A stretch of DNA of 64,000 nt from Imperialibacter roseus (GTDB taxonomy: Bacteria > Bacteroidota > Bacteroidia > Cytophagales > Cyclobacteriaceae). Position numbers and translations under genes: made by a program. Shown here piece after piece: positions 1 through 8,608 of this stretch. Every line of letters starts with the position of its first letter. Positions within the stretch are counted from its first letter, which is position 1. A model generated the notes under the pieces. The model was not told the origin of the DNA. It made no database searches and saw nothing but the letters and a program-made list of their open reading frames with translations. The stretch covers positions 2,890,417 through 2,954,416 of the forward strand of contig NZ_CP136051.1 in the NCBI RefSeq assembly GCF_032999765.1. The letters are read 5' to 3'.

Positions 1-1
1 A

Positions 2-355
2 CAGCAGCGGGTGTTTCTGGCCCGGGCGCTGGCGCAGCAGGCAGAGGTCTATTTTATGGATGAGCCATTTGCCGGCGTAGATGCGGCCACTGAAAAAGCA
101 ATTGTAGAGCTGCTGAGGAGAATGTCGAAAGAAGGTAAAACGGTAGTCGTGGTGCACCACGACTTGCAGTCCGTAGCCAAGTATTTCGACTGGCTCATTT
201 TGCTGAACATGCGACTGGTGGCTTCCGGGCCAACGGTCGATGTGTTTAAAGAAGAGCTTTTGCAGGAAGCGTATGGAGGCAAGCTCACCATTCTGTCGGA
301 AGTGGGAGACTTGCTTACTAAAGGGCGCTTCCCCAGCAGAGAGAAAACAGTGTAG
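2..355 (+). CDS. Metal ABC transporter ATP-binding protein, 5' partial
   Basis: This is the C-terminal part of an ABC ATPase that powers metal (Mn/Zn/Fe) import; the gene begins before the window. The open frame enters at base 2 with the end of the signature region (QQRVFLARAL). It continues through Walker B (VYFMDEPFAGVD), the D-loop and the H-loop histidine (VVVHHDL). The stop is TAG at 353-355. Two permease genes follow in the same orientation, 21 nt and then 3 nt apart, which is the usual ATPase-permease-permease order of the ZnuCB/MntAB family. The transported metal cannot be told from this fragment. Confidence 0.9.
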   Translation, partial: QQRVFLARALAQQAEVYFMDEPFAGVDAATEKAIVELLRRMSKEGKTVVVVHHDLQSVAKYFDWLILLNMRLVASGPTVDVFKEELLQEAYGGKLTILSEVGDLLTKGRFPSREKTV

Positions 356-376
356 GCAAACCAGGCGACCCTTATT

Positions 377-1666
377 ATGGAAGACTTTCTCTATTTCTTT
401 TCTTTTCAGGATCCCAACATCAGGTACGTGGTGGTGGGTTCGGTGCTACTGGCTATCAGTGCGGCCATTGTAGGTTGTTTTACCTTTCTCAAGAAAAGAG
501 CCCTCATTGGAGACGCCGTTGCACATTCGGTTCTTCCCGGTGTATGTCTGGCCTTTGTTGTCACAGGAACCAAGAACCCCATTTACCTGATTATTGGGGC
601 GTTCATCACAGGCTGGCTCTCTCTCCGGTTCATTGACATGATCGTTAGGTATTCCAAACTAAAAGAAGACACCGCCATCGGCCTCACCCTGTCAGTTTTT
701 TTCGGCCTCGGCATTCTGATCCTTACGGCTATCCAGCATTCCGGCAACGCCAATCAAAGCGGACTGGATCAATTCCTGTTTGGCAAAGCAGCCTCTCTTG
801 TTGGCCAGGATCTCATCGTGTTCGGGTCGGTCAGTATTATTTTGCTGCTGGTTGTCGGCCTCCTTTTCAAAGAGCTGACTCTTCTTGCCTTTGACGAACA
901 GTTTGGCAAAGCCATTGGCATGCCTGTGAAAGGGCTGGAGCTCGTTTTGACAACGCTCACCGTGCTGGCCGTAGTTACCGGCATTCAGGCTGTGGGCGTG
1001 GTGCTAATGGCTGCCATGCTCATTACGCCCGCAGCGGCGGCCCGGTTCTGGACCGACAAGCTGACCACAATGGTGTTCCTGGCAGCACTCTTTGGGGCAG
1101 TTTCGGGTATTTCTGGCGCCTACATCTCTTTCGTGGCTCCTGCTATGCCTACAGGACCGTGGATTGTCCTGGTGATTTCCTTCATCGCCATGAGCTCGTT
1201 CTTCATTGCGCCTAGAAAGGGCATCCTGTACAAGCAATACCAGCAAAGAAAGTATCAAAAGCAAATCCTGGAGGAAAACATCCTCAAGGCATTTTTCCAC
1301 CTGGGTGAGGCCGATGAACAATACTATGGCCACCGTAAGATAAGCGACCTGATCTCCCAACGACGTTTCGTAATAGGGCGGTTAAAAGGCGGCCTCCAAA
1401 AACTAGTGAGAAGCGGTTTCCTGAAGCAGGATCGGGAAGGCTGGGTACTTACCGAAGAGGGTAAAAACAAAGGGCAACGCATAGTGAAGCTTCACCGGCT
1501 TTGGGAGCTTTACCTGACCGAGTATTTGCGAATTGCGCCCGACCATGTGCACGATGAGGCCGAAACCATCGAGCATATCATAACGCCGGAAATAGAAGCC
1601 CGGCTGGAGAAGAAACTGAACTATCCGTCGGTTGATCCGCACAACGAAACCATACCTTACAGATAA
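377..1666 (+). CDS. Metal ABC transporter permease fused to a DtxR-like regulatory domain
   Basis: 429 residues. Residues 1-280 are a hydrophobic ABC-3 family permease with many membrane segments and a GDAVAHSVLPG-type motif near residue 50, as in ZnuB/MntB. After the last membrane segment a soluble region begins (about 290-429) with a winged-helix stretch (KISDLISQRRF, LVRSGFLKQ) and a segment like the DtxR/MntR dimerisation and metal-binding domain (VHDEAETIEH, then RLEKKLNYPSVDPHNETIP). Plain permeases of this family are about 270-300 residues, so the extra 130 residues are a real fusion. The domain may sense cytoplasmic metal and gate transport or bind DNA; that role is inferred. The next permease starts 3 nt downstream. 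Confidence 0.88.
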   Translation: MEDFLYFFSFQDPNIRYVVVGSVLLAISAAIVGCFTFLKKRALIGDAVAHSVLPGVCLAFVVTGTKNPIYLIIGAFITGWLSLRFIDMIVRYSKLKEDTAIGLTLSVFFGLGILILTAIQHSGNANQSGLDQFLFGKAASLVGQDLIVFGSVSIILLLVVGLLFKELTLLAFDEQFGKAIGMPVKGLELVLTTLTVLAVVTGIQAVGVVLMAAMLITPAAAARFWTDKLTTMVFLAALFGAVSGISGAYISFVAPAMPTGPWIVLVISFIAMSSFFIAPRKGILYKQYQQRKYQKQILEENILKAFFHLGEADEQYYGHRKISDLISQRRFVIGRLKGGLQKLVRSGFLKQDREGWVLTEEGKNKGQRIVKLHRLWELYLTEYLRIAPDHVHDEAETIEHIITPEIEARLEKKLNYPSVDPHNETIPYR

Positions 1667-1669
1667 GCC

Positions 1670-2566
1670 ATGGAAGCGATATATATCATCTTAGCAGGTT
1701 CTTTGGTGGCCGTTTCGTGCGGCCTGGTGGGGAGCTACCTCATCCTTCGAAAAATGGCCATGGTAGCTGATGCCATTTCTCATGCCGTGTTGCCGGGTAT
1801 TGTAATAGCATTTTTCATTTCTGGCAGCCGGGACTCCCTGCCCATGCTTTTGGGAGCCGGTGCGCTGGGCATCATCACCACTTTTCTCATCGAATTCTTC
1901 CACAAAAAGGGCAATCTCCAAACCGACGCCTCCATTGGTGTCACCTTCACCTGGCTGTTTGCCCTGGGCGTTATTTTGATTTCTACTTTCGCTGGCAAGG
2001 TTGACCTCGACCAGGACTGCGTACTTTACGGTGAAATTGCTTACGTGCCCATTGACCTTTGGATCACCGACACCGGCACCATCATGGGGCCAAGGGTACT
2101 GTACATCTCCGGATCTGTGCTGCTGGTGGTCATTGCTTTCATCTTCATCGGATACAAAGAGCTCTTTCTCACCACCTTCGACCCCTCCTACGCCGCCATC
2201 ATTGGCATCAATACCACGCTTTGGCACTATTTGCTCATGGGAGCTGTGTCGCTTACAACGGTGGCATCTTTCGAGTCTGTTGGGGCAATTTTGGTGGTGG
2301 CTTTGCTTATTGCCCCGCCAGCAACAGCCTACCTGCTCACGGAGGATTTCAAGAAAATGCTTATTTTCACTTGTATCATCGGCATAATTGTCTCCGTGCT
2401 GGGCTATTATCTTGCGTCTTATATTGACGGATCCATCGCCGGTGCTATGTCGACGGTGGCGGGTTTAATCTTTTTGGTTGTATTTTTGTTCTCTCCTACG
2501 CAAGGAGTAGTGTTCAGAAATAGAAGATCGAAACTTTCCATGACTTTAAAAGAGGAACCGATATGA
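1670..2566 (+). CDS. Metal ABC transporter permease
   Basis: 298 residues, almost entirely hydrophobic, with the ABC-3 permease pattern (VADAISHAVLPGIV near residue 35, SVGAILVVALLIAPPATAYLL near 205). It should form the membrane channel with the preceding permease and the ATPase at the window start. It lacks the DtxR-like extension of its neighbour. The stop overlaps the next start by four bases (ATGA at 2563-2566), so translation of the thioredoxin-like gene is probably coupled to it. Confidence 0.92.
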   Translation: MEAIYIILAGSLVAVSCGLVGSYLILRKMAMVADAISHAVLPGIVIAFFISGSRDSLPMLLGAGALGIITTFLIEFFHKKGNLQTDASIGVTFTWLFALGVILISTFAGKVDLDQDCVLYGEIAYVPIDLWITDTGTIMGPRVLYISGSVLLVVIAFIFIGYKELFLTTFDPSYAAIIGINTTLWHYLLMGAVSLTTVASFESVGAILVVALLIAPPATAYLLTEDFKKMLIFTCIIGIIVSVLGYYLASYIDGSIAGAMSTVAGLIFLVVFLFSPTQGVVFRNRRSKLSMTLKEEPI

Positions 2567-3012
2567 AGCAATTGATTGGACTACTATCAGTAGCCGTGCT
2601 GGCCATTGTGGTCACGGCGGCGGTGCCAGCTGAACCAACAGCTACAGAATGGACGTCTATTGACCAGCTGGCTGAAAAGCTCAAGAAAGAGCCCAGACCT
2701 GTGATTGTGGAGATGTACGCCAACTGGTGTGGCTGGTGTAAGAAGATGGATAAAACCACTTTTGCTGATCCTGAAATTGCATCGCTGGTCAATGAGTCGG
2801 TTTACGTGGTCAAAATAAATGGAGAGACAACAGATAAGTTTACCTTTTTGGGTAAGGAAACCAGTGGCAGAGAGATGGTAAAGGCACTGGGGATTCAAGG
2901 ATATCCAACCTTCATTTTGGTAGACAACGATCAGGACAGACTTGAAATCGTTTCAGGATACAAAACTTCGCCGCAGCTCAAGAGGATCATCACTAAGCTA
3001 GCCAAAAAATAA
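2563..3012 (+). CDS. Exported thioredoxin-family protein
   Basis: 149 residues. An N-terminal hydrophobic stretch (residues 4-22) looks like a signal peptide, so the protein probably acts outside the cytoplasm. The thioredoxin fold carries the active site C56-G-W-C59 in MYANWCGWCKKMD, and a cis-proline motif follows in GIQGYPTFIL. The CGWC site with the following KKMD resembles thioredoxin_7/DsbD-gamma-like periplasmic reductases. It is translationally coupled (ATGA) to the metal permease, which suggests a role in keeping thiols of an extracytoplasmic metal-handling protein reduced; that link is inference. Confidence 0.88.
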   Translation: MKQLIGLLSVAVLAIVVTAAVPAEPTATEWTSIDQLAEKLKKEPRPVIVEMYANWCGWCKKMDKTTFADPEIASLVNESVYVVKINGETTDKFTFLGKETSGREMVKALGIQGYPTFILVDNDQDRLEIVSGYKTSPQLKRIITKLAKK

Positions 3013-3098
3013 GCGTTACAAAAACACAAATAACAAAACGCAAATAAGCTCCAATCACCTAAAATTCACATTTGAAACGGTTTAGTATCTTGATGTTG

Positions 3099-3106
3099 TA
3101 TTTTTG
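3099..3106 (+). promoter_or_regulatory. Putative Bacteroidota -7 promoter element for mnmE
   Basis: TATTTTTG fits the TAnnTTTG -7 consensus of Bacteroidota primary sigma factors and lies about 75 nt upstream of the mnmE start. A TTTG at 3071-3074 could be the upstream box, but the 24-nt spacing is longer than usual, so the call is tentative. Confidence 0.35.
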
Positions 3107-3181
3107 TGATTCCTTGAATTTTGTTGCTTGTCTTTTGTTATTTCTACCGAATCTTTCATTTTAATCAACAGTTCATAACCC

Positions 3182-4564
3182 TTGGGTGCTCTCTCCTACT
3201 CTCAGTTCGACGATACCATTGTGGCGCTTGCTACCCCTCAGGGCATTGGCGCCATTGCGGTGGTTCGCCTCTCCGGGCCTCAAGCGATAAGTATTGCCAA
3301 TGCCGTCTTTCATGGCAAAGATCTTGACACAGTCGATTCACACACCATCCATTTTGGCACTATCAGAGAAGGCAAAGAGATCATCGACGAAGTGTTGATG
3401 TCGGTCTTCATAGCCCCCAGGTCGTTCACCAAAGAAAACGTGGTGGAGATTTCCTGTCATGGCTCATCATACATCATCAAGCGCATCATTAACCTCGTTG
3501 TGGGCAAGGGAGCCAGGTTGGCCAAGCCGGGAGAATTCACCAAAAGGGCATTTCTCAACGGGCAATTCGATCTGGCCCAGGCCGAGGCAGTAGCCGATGT
3601 GATCAGCTCCGACTCGGAGGCAGCCCACCAGGCCGCTATGTCGCAGATGCGGGGAGGCTTTTCGAAGGACATCAAACAACTGCGGGAGCAGCTCATCCAC
3701 TTTGCCAGCATGATTGAGCTGGAGCTGGACTTCGGTGAAGAGGATGTGGAATTTGCCGACCGCCACGACCTGGCAAAGCTGGTCAACGACTTGAAGGTTA
3801 TTATAAACCAGCTGATCAAAAGCTTCGATCTGGGCAACGTGATTAAAAACGGCGTGCCGACAGTAATTGCTGGAAAGCCCAATGCAGGCAAGTCTACCCT
3901 GCTCAATGCTTTGCTCAAAGAAGAAAAGGCGATCGTTTCTGACATTGCCGGCACCACCCGTGACTCCATTGAAGATGAAATCAATATTGAAGGCGTGGCT
4001 TTCAGGTTCATTGACACGGCCGGCATCAGAGAAACAACCGATGTAATCGAAGCACTCGGTGTGGAAAGAACGCACAGCAAAATGAAAGAGGCCTCGCTGA
4101 TCCTTTACCTTTTTGACCTGGTGAACGACAACATCACCGACATCAACAAAGAGATCAACAAGCTTGAGAACCTGGGCAAGCCGTTCATTCCTATCGGGAA
4201 CAAGATAGACAAAGCGCCCGCTGGTCTGGTGGCTCAGCTAAAAGAAGATGACCGGTTCATCTTTATTTCTGCCTCTCAGCAGCAATACCTGGAAGAGCTG
4301 AAAGACAAAATCCTCGATCAGGTCAACCTGAAGAACATCCGCAGCAGCGACACCATAGTCACCAACGCCCGGCACTTTGAAAGCCTGCTGAAGACCAGCC
4401 AAGCACTCGATGACGTGCTCACGGGCATCGGCTCCAACGTCACCGGCGACTTCCTGGCCCTCGACATCCGCCAGGCCCTTCACCACCTCGGTGAGATTAC
4501 AGGTGAGGTAACGAATGATGACTTGCTGGCGAATATTTTTAGTAAGTTTTGTATCGGGAAATGA
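3182..4564 (+). CDS. mnmE: tRNA uridine-5-carboxymethylaminomethyl(34) synthesis GTPase MnmE
   Basis: 460 residues, the normal length. MnmE with MnmG modifies U34 in the wobble position of certain tRNAs. The N-terminal folate-binding domain starts with DTIVALATPQGIGAIAVVRLSG. The helical domain is split by a G domain with P-loop GKPNAGKST (residues 231-239), TTRD, DTAG and the NKID base-specificity motif, and the protein ends with the conserved FCIGK. The start is TTG at 3182: an in-frame TAA lies at 3176-3178 and no ATG precedes the conserved N-terminus. The stop TGA (4562-4564) overlaps the ATG of the next gene. The last 18 bases match a second copy at 13087-13104 and appear to be an integration site. 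Confidence 0.97.
   Translation: MGALSYSQFDDTIVALATPQGIGAIAVVRLSGPQAISIANAVFHGKDLDTVDSHTIHFGTIREGKEIIDEVLMSVFIAPRSFTKENVVEISCHGSSYIIKRIINLVVGKGARLAKPGEFTKRAFLNGQFDLAQAEAVADVISSDSEAAHQAAMSQMRGGFSKDIKQLREQLIHFASMIELELDFGEEDVEFADRHDLAKLVNDLKVIINQLIKSFDLGNVIKNGVPTVIAGKPNAGKSTLLNALLKEEKAIVSDIAGTTRDSIEDEINIEGVAFRFIDTAGIRETTDVIEALGVERTHSKMKEASLILYLFDLVNDNITDINKEINKLENLGKPFIPIGNKIDKAPAGLVAQLKEDDRFIFISASQQQYLEELKDKILDQVNLKNIRSSDTIVTNARHFESLLKTSQALDDVLTGIGSNVTGDFLALDIRQALHHLGEITGEVTNDDLLANIFSKFCIGK
4547..4564 (+). repeat. Left attachment-site-like direct repeat (mnmE 3' end)
   Basis: TTTTGTATCGGGAAATGA encodes the MnmE C-terminus F-C-I-G-K-stop. It matches 13087-13104 at 15 of 18 positions and both copies are in the same orientation. 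SGI1-family islands integrate at exactly this 18-bp end of mnmE (trmE), so this is read as one island boundary. Confidence 0.7.
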
Positions 4565-5115
4565 AAATTAAGATAGCAGACATTAGTCCATATCTGGAAA
4601 GCCTTAGTGAGAAAGAAAAGGATAAGCTGATCGCCCGGTTGCTGACAAAAAACCAGGCTGAGCTGGAGGCAATCTATTTTCAGAAGGTGGCTTCAAAAAA
4701 CGACCTGGAAGATCTATTTGCCGATGTAAAAGCTGAAATAGAAGACGCCATGAATGTTTATATCAATTATGGTGTCATACAAAAGAACCTTGCCAAAGGC
4801 ATCCAAAAGGCTACACAGTCAATCAACCGTTATAAGGCAATTGATCGGCGCCCGGAAAAAGAGGTCGAACTGATTATGTATATGCTGGAGATCATTTTTA
4901 CGGATTTCGGCAATGAATTCGGCACTTGCTGGACAGTTTTTGATTTTAGGGTAGCGCAAGCGATATCTAAAGCAGTCACAATTGTTACCAGGAAAATCCA
5001 CGCAGACTACAGAATGGACTTTGAGGGTAAAATCAATGGACATATACGGCGACTTAAGGCCGAGGCTTCCCACAATGACGTGATTTACAACTTGCCGGAT
5101 AAGATAACCTATTAA
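4561..5115 (+). CDS. Unknown helical protein overlapping the mnmE stop
   Basis: 184 residues from the ATG at 4561, which overlaps the mnmE TGA as ATGA. An earlier in-frame TTG (4549) lies inside mnmE and is less likely. The protein is soluble, charged and predicted mostly helical, with no signal peptide or membrane segment. The segments ELIMYMLEIIFTDFGNEFG and VFDFRVAQAISKAV faintly recall DUF6155-like proteins, but I do not claim membership. It lies just inside the left repeat of the putative island, so its overlap with mnmE may be a by-product of insertion, placing its translation under mnmE expression. Function unknown. Confidence 0.75.
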   Translation: MKIKIADISPYLESLSEKEKDKLIARLLTKNQAELEAIYFQKVASKNDLEDLFADVKAEIEDAMNVYINYGVIQKNLAKGIQKATQSINRYKAIDRRPEKEVELIMYMLEIIFTDFGNEFGTCWTVFDFRVAQAISKAVTIVTRKIHADYRMDFEGKINGHIRRLKAEASHNDVIYNLPDKITY

Positions 5116-5229
5116 GCCCCTGCCCCAACTTTTGCATCTTTTACAAAATAATATTAACACCGTTTTACAGTAAATTACTTACTTAGGTGATTGGGAAGGT
5201 TTCTCAAAAATACTTTGCGTAAGTAAAAC

Positions 5230-6801
5230 ATGTCGGAAAATCAAAAAAAGCAGCTAGAACAACAGCTCTGGAATATTGCCAACACCCTGAGGGGGAAGAT
5301 GGATGCAGATGAATTTCGGGACTATATACTGGGGTTCATTTTTTACAAGTACCTCTCCGAGAAAATGGAAATGTATGCCAACTCCATTTTGAAGTCGGAT
5401 CGCATCCACTACAAAGACATCAAAGAAGATGCGGCCAACGGGCCCGAATACATTGAAGCCATCAGGGAAGAGGCGCTGGACAAACTCGGCTATTTCCTGA
5501 AGCCCTCGGAGCTGTTCAGCGAGGTGGCCCACCGAGGAGGCAACGGACACAAGGCGGGAACAAATTTTATCATCGAAGACCTGCAAAAAATCCTCATCAA
5601 TATCCAGAACAGCACCATGGGTACCGACAGCGAGGAGGAGTTTGACAACCTATTTGAGGACATGGATTTGAATAGCACCAAACTTGGCAAGACACCAGAA
5701 GCCCGAAACGAGATCATTGCCAAGGTGCTTACCCACTTAGACAAAATTGACTTTAAGCTGGAGCAAACCGAGCTGGACGTTTTGGGTGATGCCTACGAAT
5801 ACCTGATCGGGCAGTTCGCCAGTGGAGCGGGAAAAAAGGCTGGAGAGTTTTACACTCCGCAGGAAGTGAGCATGGTATTAGCCAAGCTTGTGACCACTGG
5901 CAAAACCAAACTAAAGTCTGTGTATGACCCCACTTGCGGATCAGGCTCCCTCCTCTTGCGGGTAGCCAGGGAAGTGGAGGAGGTCAATACATTCTACGGG
6001 CAGGAGCTTAACCGGACGACCTACAACCTTGCCCGAATGAACATGATATTGCATGATGTGCATTACCGGAGGTTTGATATCAAGCAAGAAGATACACTGG
6101 AGCACCCGCAGCACCTAGGCATGACATTTGAAGCCATAGTGGCCAATCCTCCTTTTTCAGCACACTGGAGTGCCAACCCGCTGTTTACGAGCGACGATCG
6201 GTTTAGCCAATACGGCAAGCTGGCTCCAGGCAGTAAGGCCGATTTTGCCTTTGTGCAGCACATGATACACCACCTGGCCGAAAATGGCACCATGGCCATC
6301 GTATTGCCGCACGGAGTGCTCTTTAGAGGCGGTGCCGAACTGCATATCCGCAGGTATTTGATAGAAGACCGCAATTACCTCGATGCGGTGATTGGTTTGC
6401 CCTCGAACATTTTCTACGGCACCAGCATACCCACTTGCATACTGGTGTTTAAGAAGTGCAAGGAACACCCCGAAGACGTGCTCTTTATAGACGCCAGCCA
6501 GCATTTCGACAAGGTAAAAACGCAAAATGTGCTGAGGGAAGAGCATATCAACAAGATAGTAGACACCTACCGCAGCCGCAGCACTGAAGATAAATACAGC
6601 TACCGGGCCACACTGGCCGAAATAGCCGACAACGACTACAACCTGAATATTCCTCGGTATGTTGATACTTTCGAAGTGGAAGAGCAGATTGACCTGGAAG
6701 CCGTAGCCAGCGAGCTAAAAGCGCTGGACAAAGAAGTGTTGGAGACGGACAATGTGCTGGAGGTGTTTTGTAAGGAACTTAATATTTCTACGCCATTCTG
6801 A
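5230..6801 (+). CDS. hsdM: Type I restriction-modification system methyltransferase subunit
   Basis: 523 residues, the usual HsdM length. It transfers methyl groups from S-adenosylmethionine to adenine in the site chosen by HsdS. The N-terminal helical HsdM domain (LWNIANTLRGKMDADEFRDYILG) is followed by the N6-adenine methyltransferase core. That core has SAM motif D233-P-T-C-G-S-G239 and catalytic motif IV N306-P-P-F309. The gene starts a tightly packed operon: hsdS begins 1 nt after its stop. A TACTTTG sequence about 20 nt upstream of the start resembles a Bacteroidota -7 element but does not match it exactly. Confidence 0.96.
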   Translation: MSENQKKQLEQQLWNIANTLRGKMDADEFRDYILGFIFYKYLSEKMEMYANSILKSDRIHYKDIKEDAANGPEYIEAIREEALDKLGYFLKPSELFSEVAHRGGNGHKAGTNFIIEDLQKILINIQNSTMGTDSEEEFDNLFEDMDLNSTKLGKTPEARNEIIAKVLTHLDKIDFKLEQTELDVLGDAYEYLIGQFASGAGKKAGEFYTPQEVSMVLAKLVTTGKTKLKSVYDPTCGSGSLLLRVAREVEEVNTFYGQELNRTTYNLARMNMILHDVHYRRFDIKQEDTLEHPQHLGMTFEAIVANPPFSAHWSANPLFTSDDRFSQYGKLAPGSKADFAFVQHMIHHLAENGTMAIVLPHGVLFRGGAELHIRRYLIEDRNYLDAVIGLPSNIFYGTSIPTCILVFKKCKEHPEDVLFIDASQHFDKVKTQNVLREEHINKIVDTYRSRSTEDKYSYRATLAEIADNDYNLNIPRYVDTFEVEEQIDLEAVASELKALDKEVLETDNVLEVFCKELNISTPF

Positions 6802-6802
6802 C

Positions 6803-8008
6803 ATGGGAAATAACTATCAACCAACACTTAGGTTTCCTGAATTTAGCGGCGATTGGCCAACCCAAGCACTTGGCTACTTTATAGAAGAAAGGAAAGAGAT
6901 TTCAGATGAAGAATTGCCTCTATACAGTTTGACCATCGAAAAGGGAATTGTAGCCAAAAGCGAAAGGTATGAAAGGAGCCATTTGGTAAATGATGAGGGA
7001 GACGCTTACAAAGTCATGTACGAAAATGATTTTGCATTTAATCCAATGAACCTAAGATTTGGCGCACTAGCTAGATACAAGGAAAACAGCAAAGTCAAAG
7101 TGTCAAAATATTATAACATCTTCTATTGCAATGATAATGGCAATCCGATTTTTTTTGAGAACTACCTTACTAGCTTCAAGTTAATTCAATTTTATGACAG
7201 GATGTCAACTGGCAGTTTGATTGAGAAAAAGAGAGTTCATTACCTAGATTTCGTTCATTTTAAGAGACATATACCCTCCCTCCCCGAGCAGCAAAAAATA
7301 GCTTCCTTTCTCACAGCGGTGGACAGCAAGCTGCAAGCCCTCAAAAAGAAAAAAGCCTTGCTGGAGCAATACAAAAAAGGCCTGATGCAAAAGCTCTTTT
7401 CTCAGGAGCTGAGGTTCAAAGATGAGAATGGAAAGGAGTTTCCGGAGTGGGAGAAGAAGAAGTTGGGGGAGGTTGCGAAAGTTTATGACGGGACGCATCA
7501 AACGCCAAACTATGTAGAAGAGGGTGTTCCTTTCTATAGTGTTGAACATGTTACTGCAAATCAATTCTCCGAAACTAAATTCATTTCCGAAGCGGTTTTT
7601 ATTAAGGAAAACCAGCGGGTTGAACTACAAAAAGGAGACATTTTGATGACCAGAATTGGAGATATCGGTACTCCAAGGCTCATTGATTGGGATGTAAGAG
7701 CCTCTTTTTATGTGAGTCTTGCTCTTATAAAAAGTAAAGCAACTATCAATAGTAAATACCTCAGTCATTATATCAATTCCAACATGTTTCAGAATGAACT
7801 TTGGATGAGAACAATACATGTTGCTTTCCCTAAGAAGATTAACTTAGGTGAGATTGGCGAATGTTTTTTAGAACTCCCTTCAAAGAATGAACAAACCAAA
7901 ATAGCCAATTTCCTTTCTGCCATAGATGAAAAGATTGAGAAGGTGACTGCTCAAATCGAAAAGACCGAGCAGTGGAAAAAGGGGCTTTTACAACAGATGT
8001 TTGTATAG
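6803..8008 (+). CDS. hsdS: Type I restriction-modification system specificity subunit
   Basis: 401 residues from the ATG at 6803, chosen because it follows the hsdM stop directly; an upstream in-frame start lies inside hsdM. Two target-recognition domains (about residues 10-160 and 215-345) are each followed by a coiled-coil spacer. The spacers begin with the conserved PEQQKIASFLTAVDSK and NEQTKIANFLSAIDEK. The two halves recognise the two parts of a bipartite DNA site, and the spacers set the distance between them. The recognition sequence cannot be read from the protein. Domains of this kind are often exchanged between strains. Confidence 0.95.
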   Translation: MGNNYQPTLRFPEFSGDWPTQALGYFIEERKEISDEELPLYSLTIEKGIVAKSERYERSHLVNDEGDAYKVMYENDFAFNPMNLRFGALARYKENSKVKVSKYYNIFYCNDNGNPIFFENYLTSFKLIQFYDRMSTGSLIEKKRVHYLDFVHFKRHIPSLPEQQKIASFLTAVDSKLQALKKKKALLEQYKKGLMQKLFSQELRFKDENGKEFPEWEKKKLGEVAKVYDGTHQTPNYVEEGVPFYSVEHVTANQFSETKFISEAVFIKENQRVELQKGDILMTRIGDIGTPRLIDWDVRASFYVSLALIKSKATINSKYLSHYINSNMFQNELWMRTIHVAFPKKINLGEIGECFLELPSKNEQTKIANFLSAIDEKIEKVTAQIEKTEQWKKGLLQQMFV

Positions 8009-8011
8009 TGT

Positions 8012-8608
8012 ATGGCGAACGAAGATGAACTAAACAAGTGGTTGAAGTTTCTTGACCCTGAAAACCTTAAAGGAAACTTAGTATTTTCATCACTTTTCAT
8101 TGCTTCATTTGAAGCTTTCAAAGATCATACTATTGAAACAGTAAAGTTCTTTTTCAACACTGGTTTCATTAATGGCGAATACACTTTTTCTGACACTTAT
8201 GAAAAAGATGTAAAATCCAAGGACAAAAGTGTGCTCAAAGCCACCTTACTTTGGCTAAAAGACATGGGAGCCATAACGACTGAAGATATTGCAAAAGTCG
8301 ATGAACTTAGGCAATACCGAAATAAGCTCTCCCATGAATTAATGGCCTTACTTTTTGAAGGTTTGCCACAGGAATTTCCTGAAAAATTAGCAGATTTGAT
8401 TCTTTTGAGGGTCAAAATTGAGAAATGGTGGACACTAAACATCGAAATACCTACGAATCCAGATTTTGACTCCGAAGAAGAAATAAGTGAAAAAGATATT
8501 TTGACACCTTCTCAAATTTTCCACCAGCTTGTCTTCGATATGCTTTCAGGCGATGAAAAGACAGCACACTATTACCAGGAAGAGTTCAAAAAAAGATTTA
8601 AAAAATAA
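8012..8608 (+). CDS. HEPN-like protein encoded within the type I R-M operon
   Basis: 198 residues, soluble and mainly helical. It contains R103-N-K-L-S-H108 within ELRQYRNKLSHEL, which fits the Rx4-6H motif with a polar residue after Arg that marks HEPN-superfamily ribonucleases. No other domain is recognised. It sits 3 nt after hsdS, and its TAA overlaps the hsdR ATG (8606-8610), so it is made with the restriction subunits. HEPN or anticodon-nuclease proteins placed in type I operons (PrrC is the classic case) act as a second defence triggered when restriction fails; that role here is inference. The protein has no ATPase domain, so it is not PrrC or RloC. It could instead be a non-catalytic HEPN accessory. 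Confidence 0.72.
   Translation: MANEDELNKWLKFLDPENLKGNLVFSSLFIASFEAFKDHTIETVKFFFNTGFINGEYTFSDTYEKDVKSKDKSVLKATLLWLKDMGAITTEDIAKVDELRQYRNKLSHELMALLFEGLPQEFPEKLADLILLRVKIEKWWTLNIEIPTNPDFDSEEEISEKDILTPSQIFHQLVFDMLSGDEKTAHYYQEEFKKRFKK

Noticed and set aside
1691-2227. A 178-codon open frame antisense to the metal permease
   Set aside because: It overlaps a clear membrane protein gene completely, is composed of low-complexity polar residues and has no family resemblance.
8012-8608. PrrC or RloC anticodon nuclease
   Set aside because: The protein is only 198 residues and has no ABC-type ATPase domain, so only the general HEPN-like motif is claimed.
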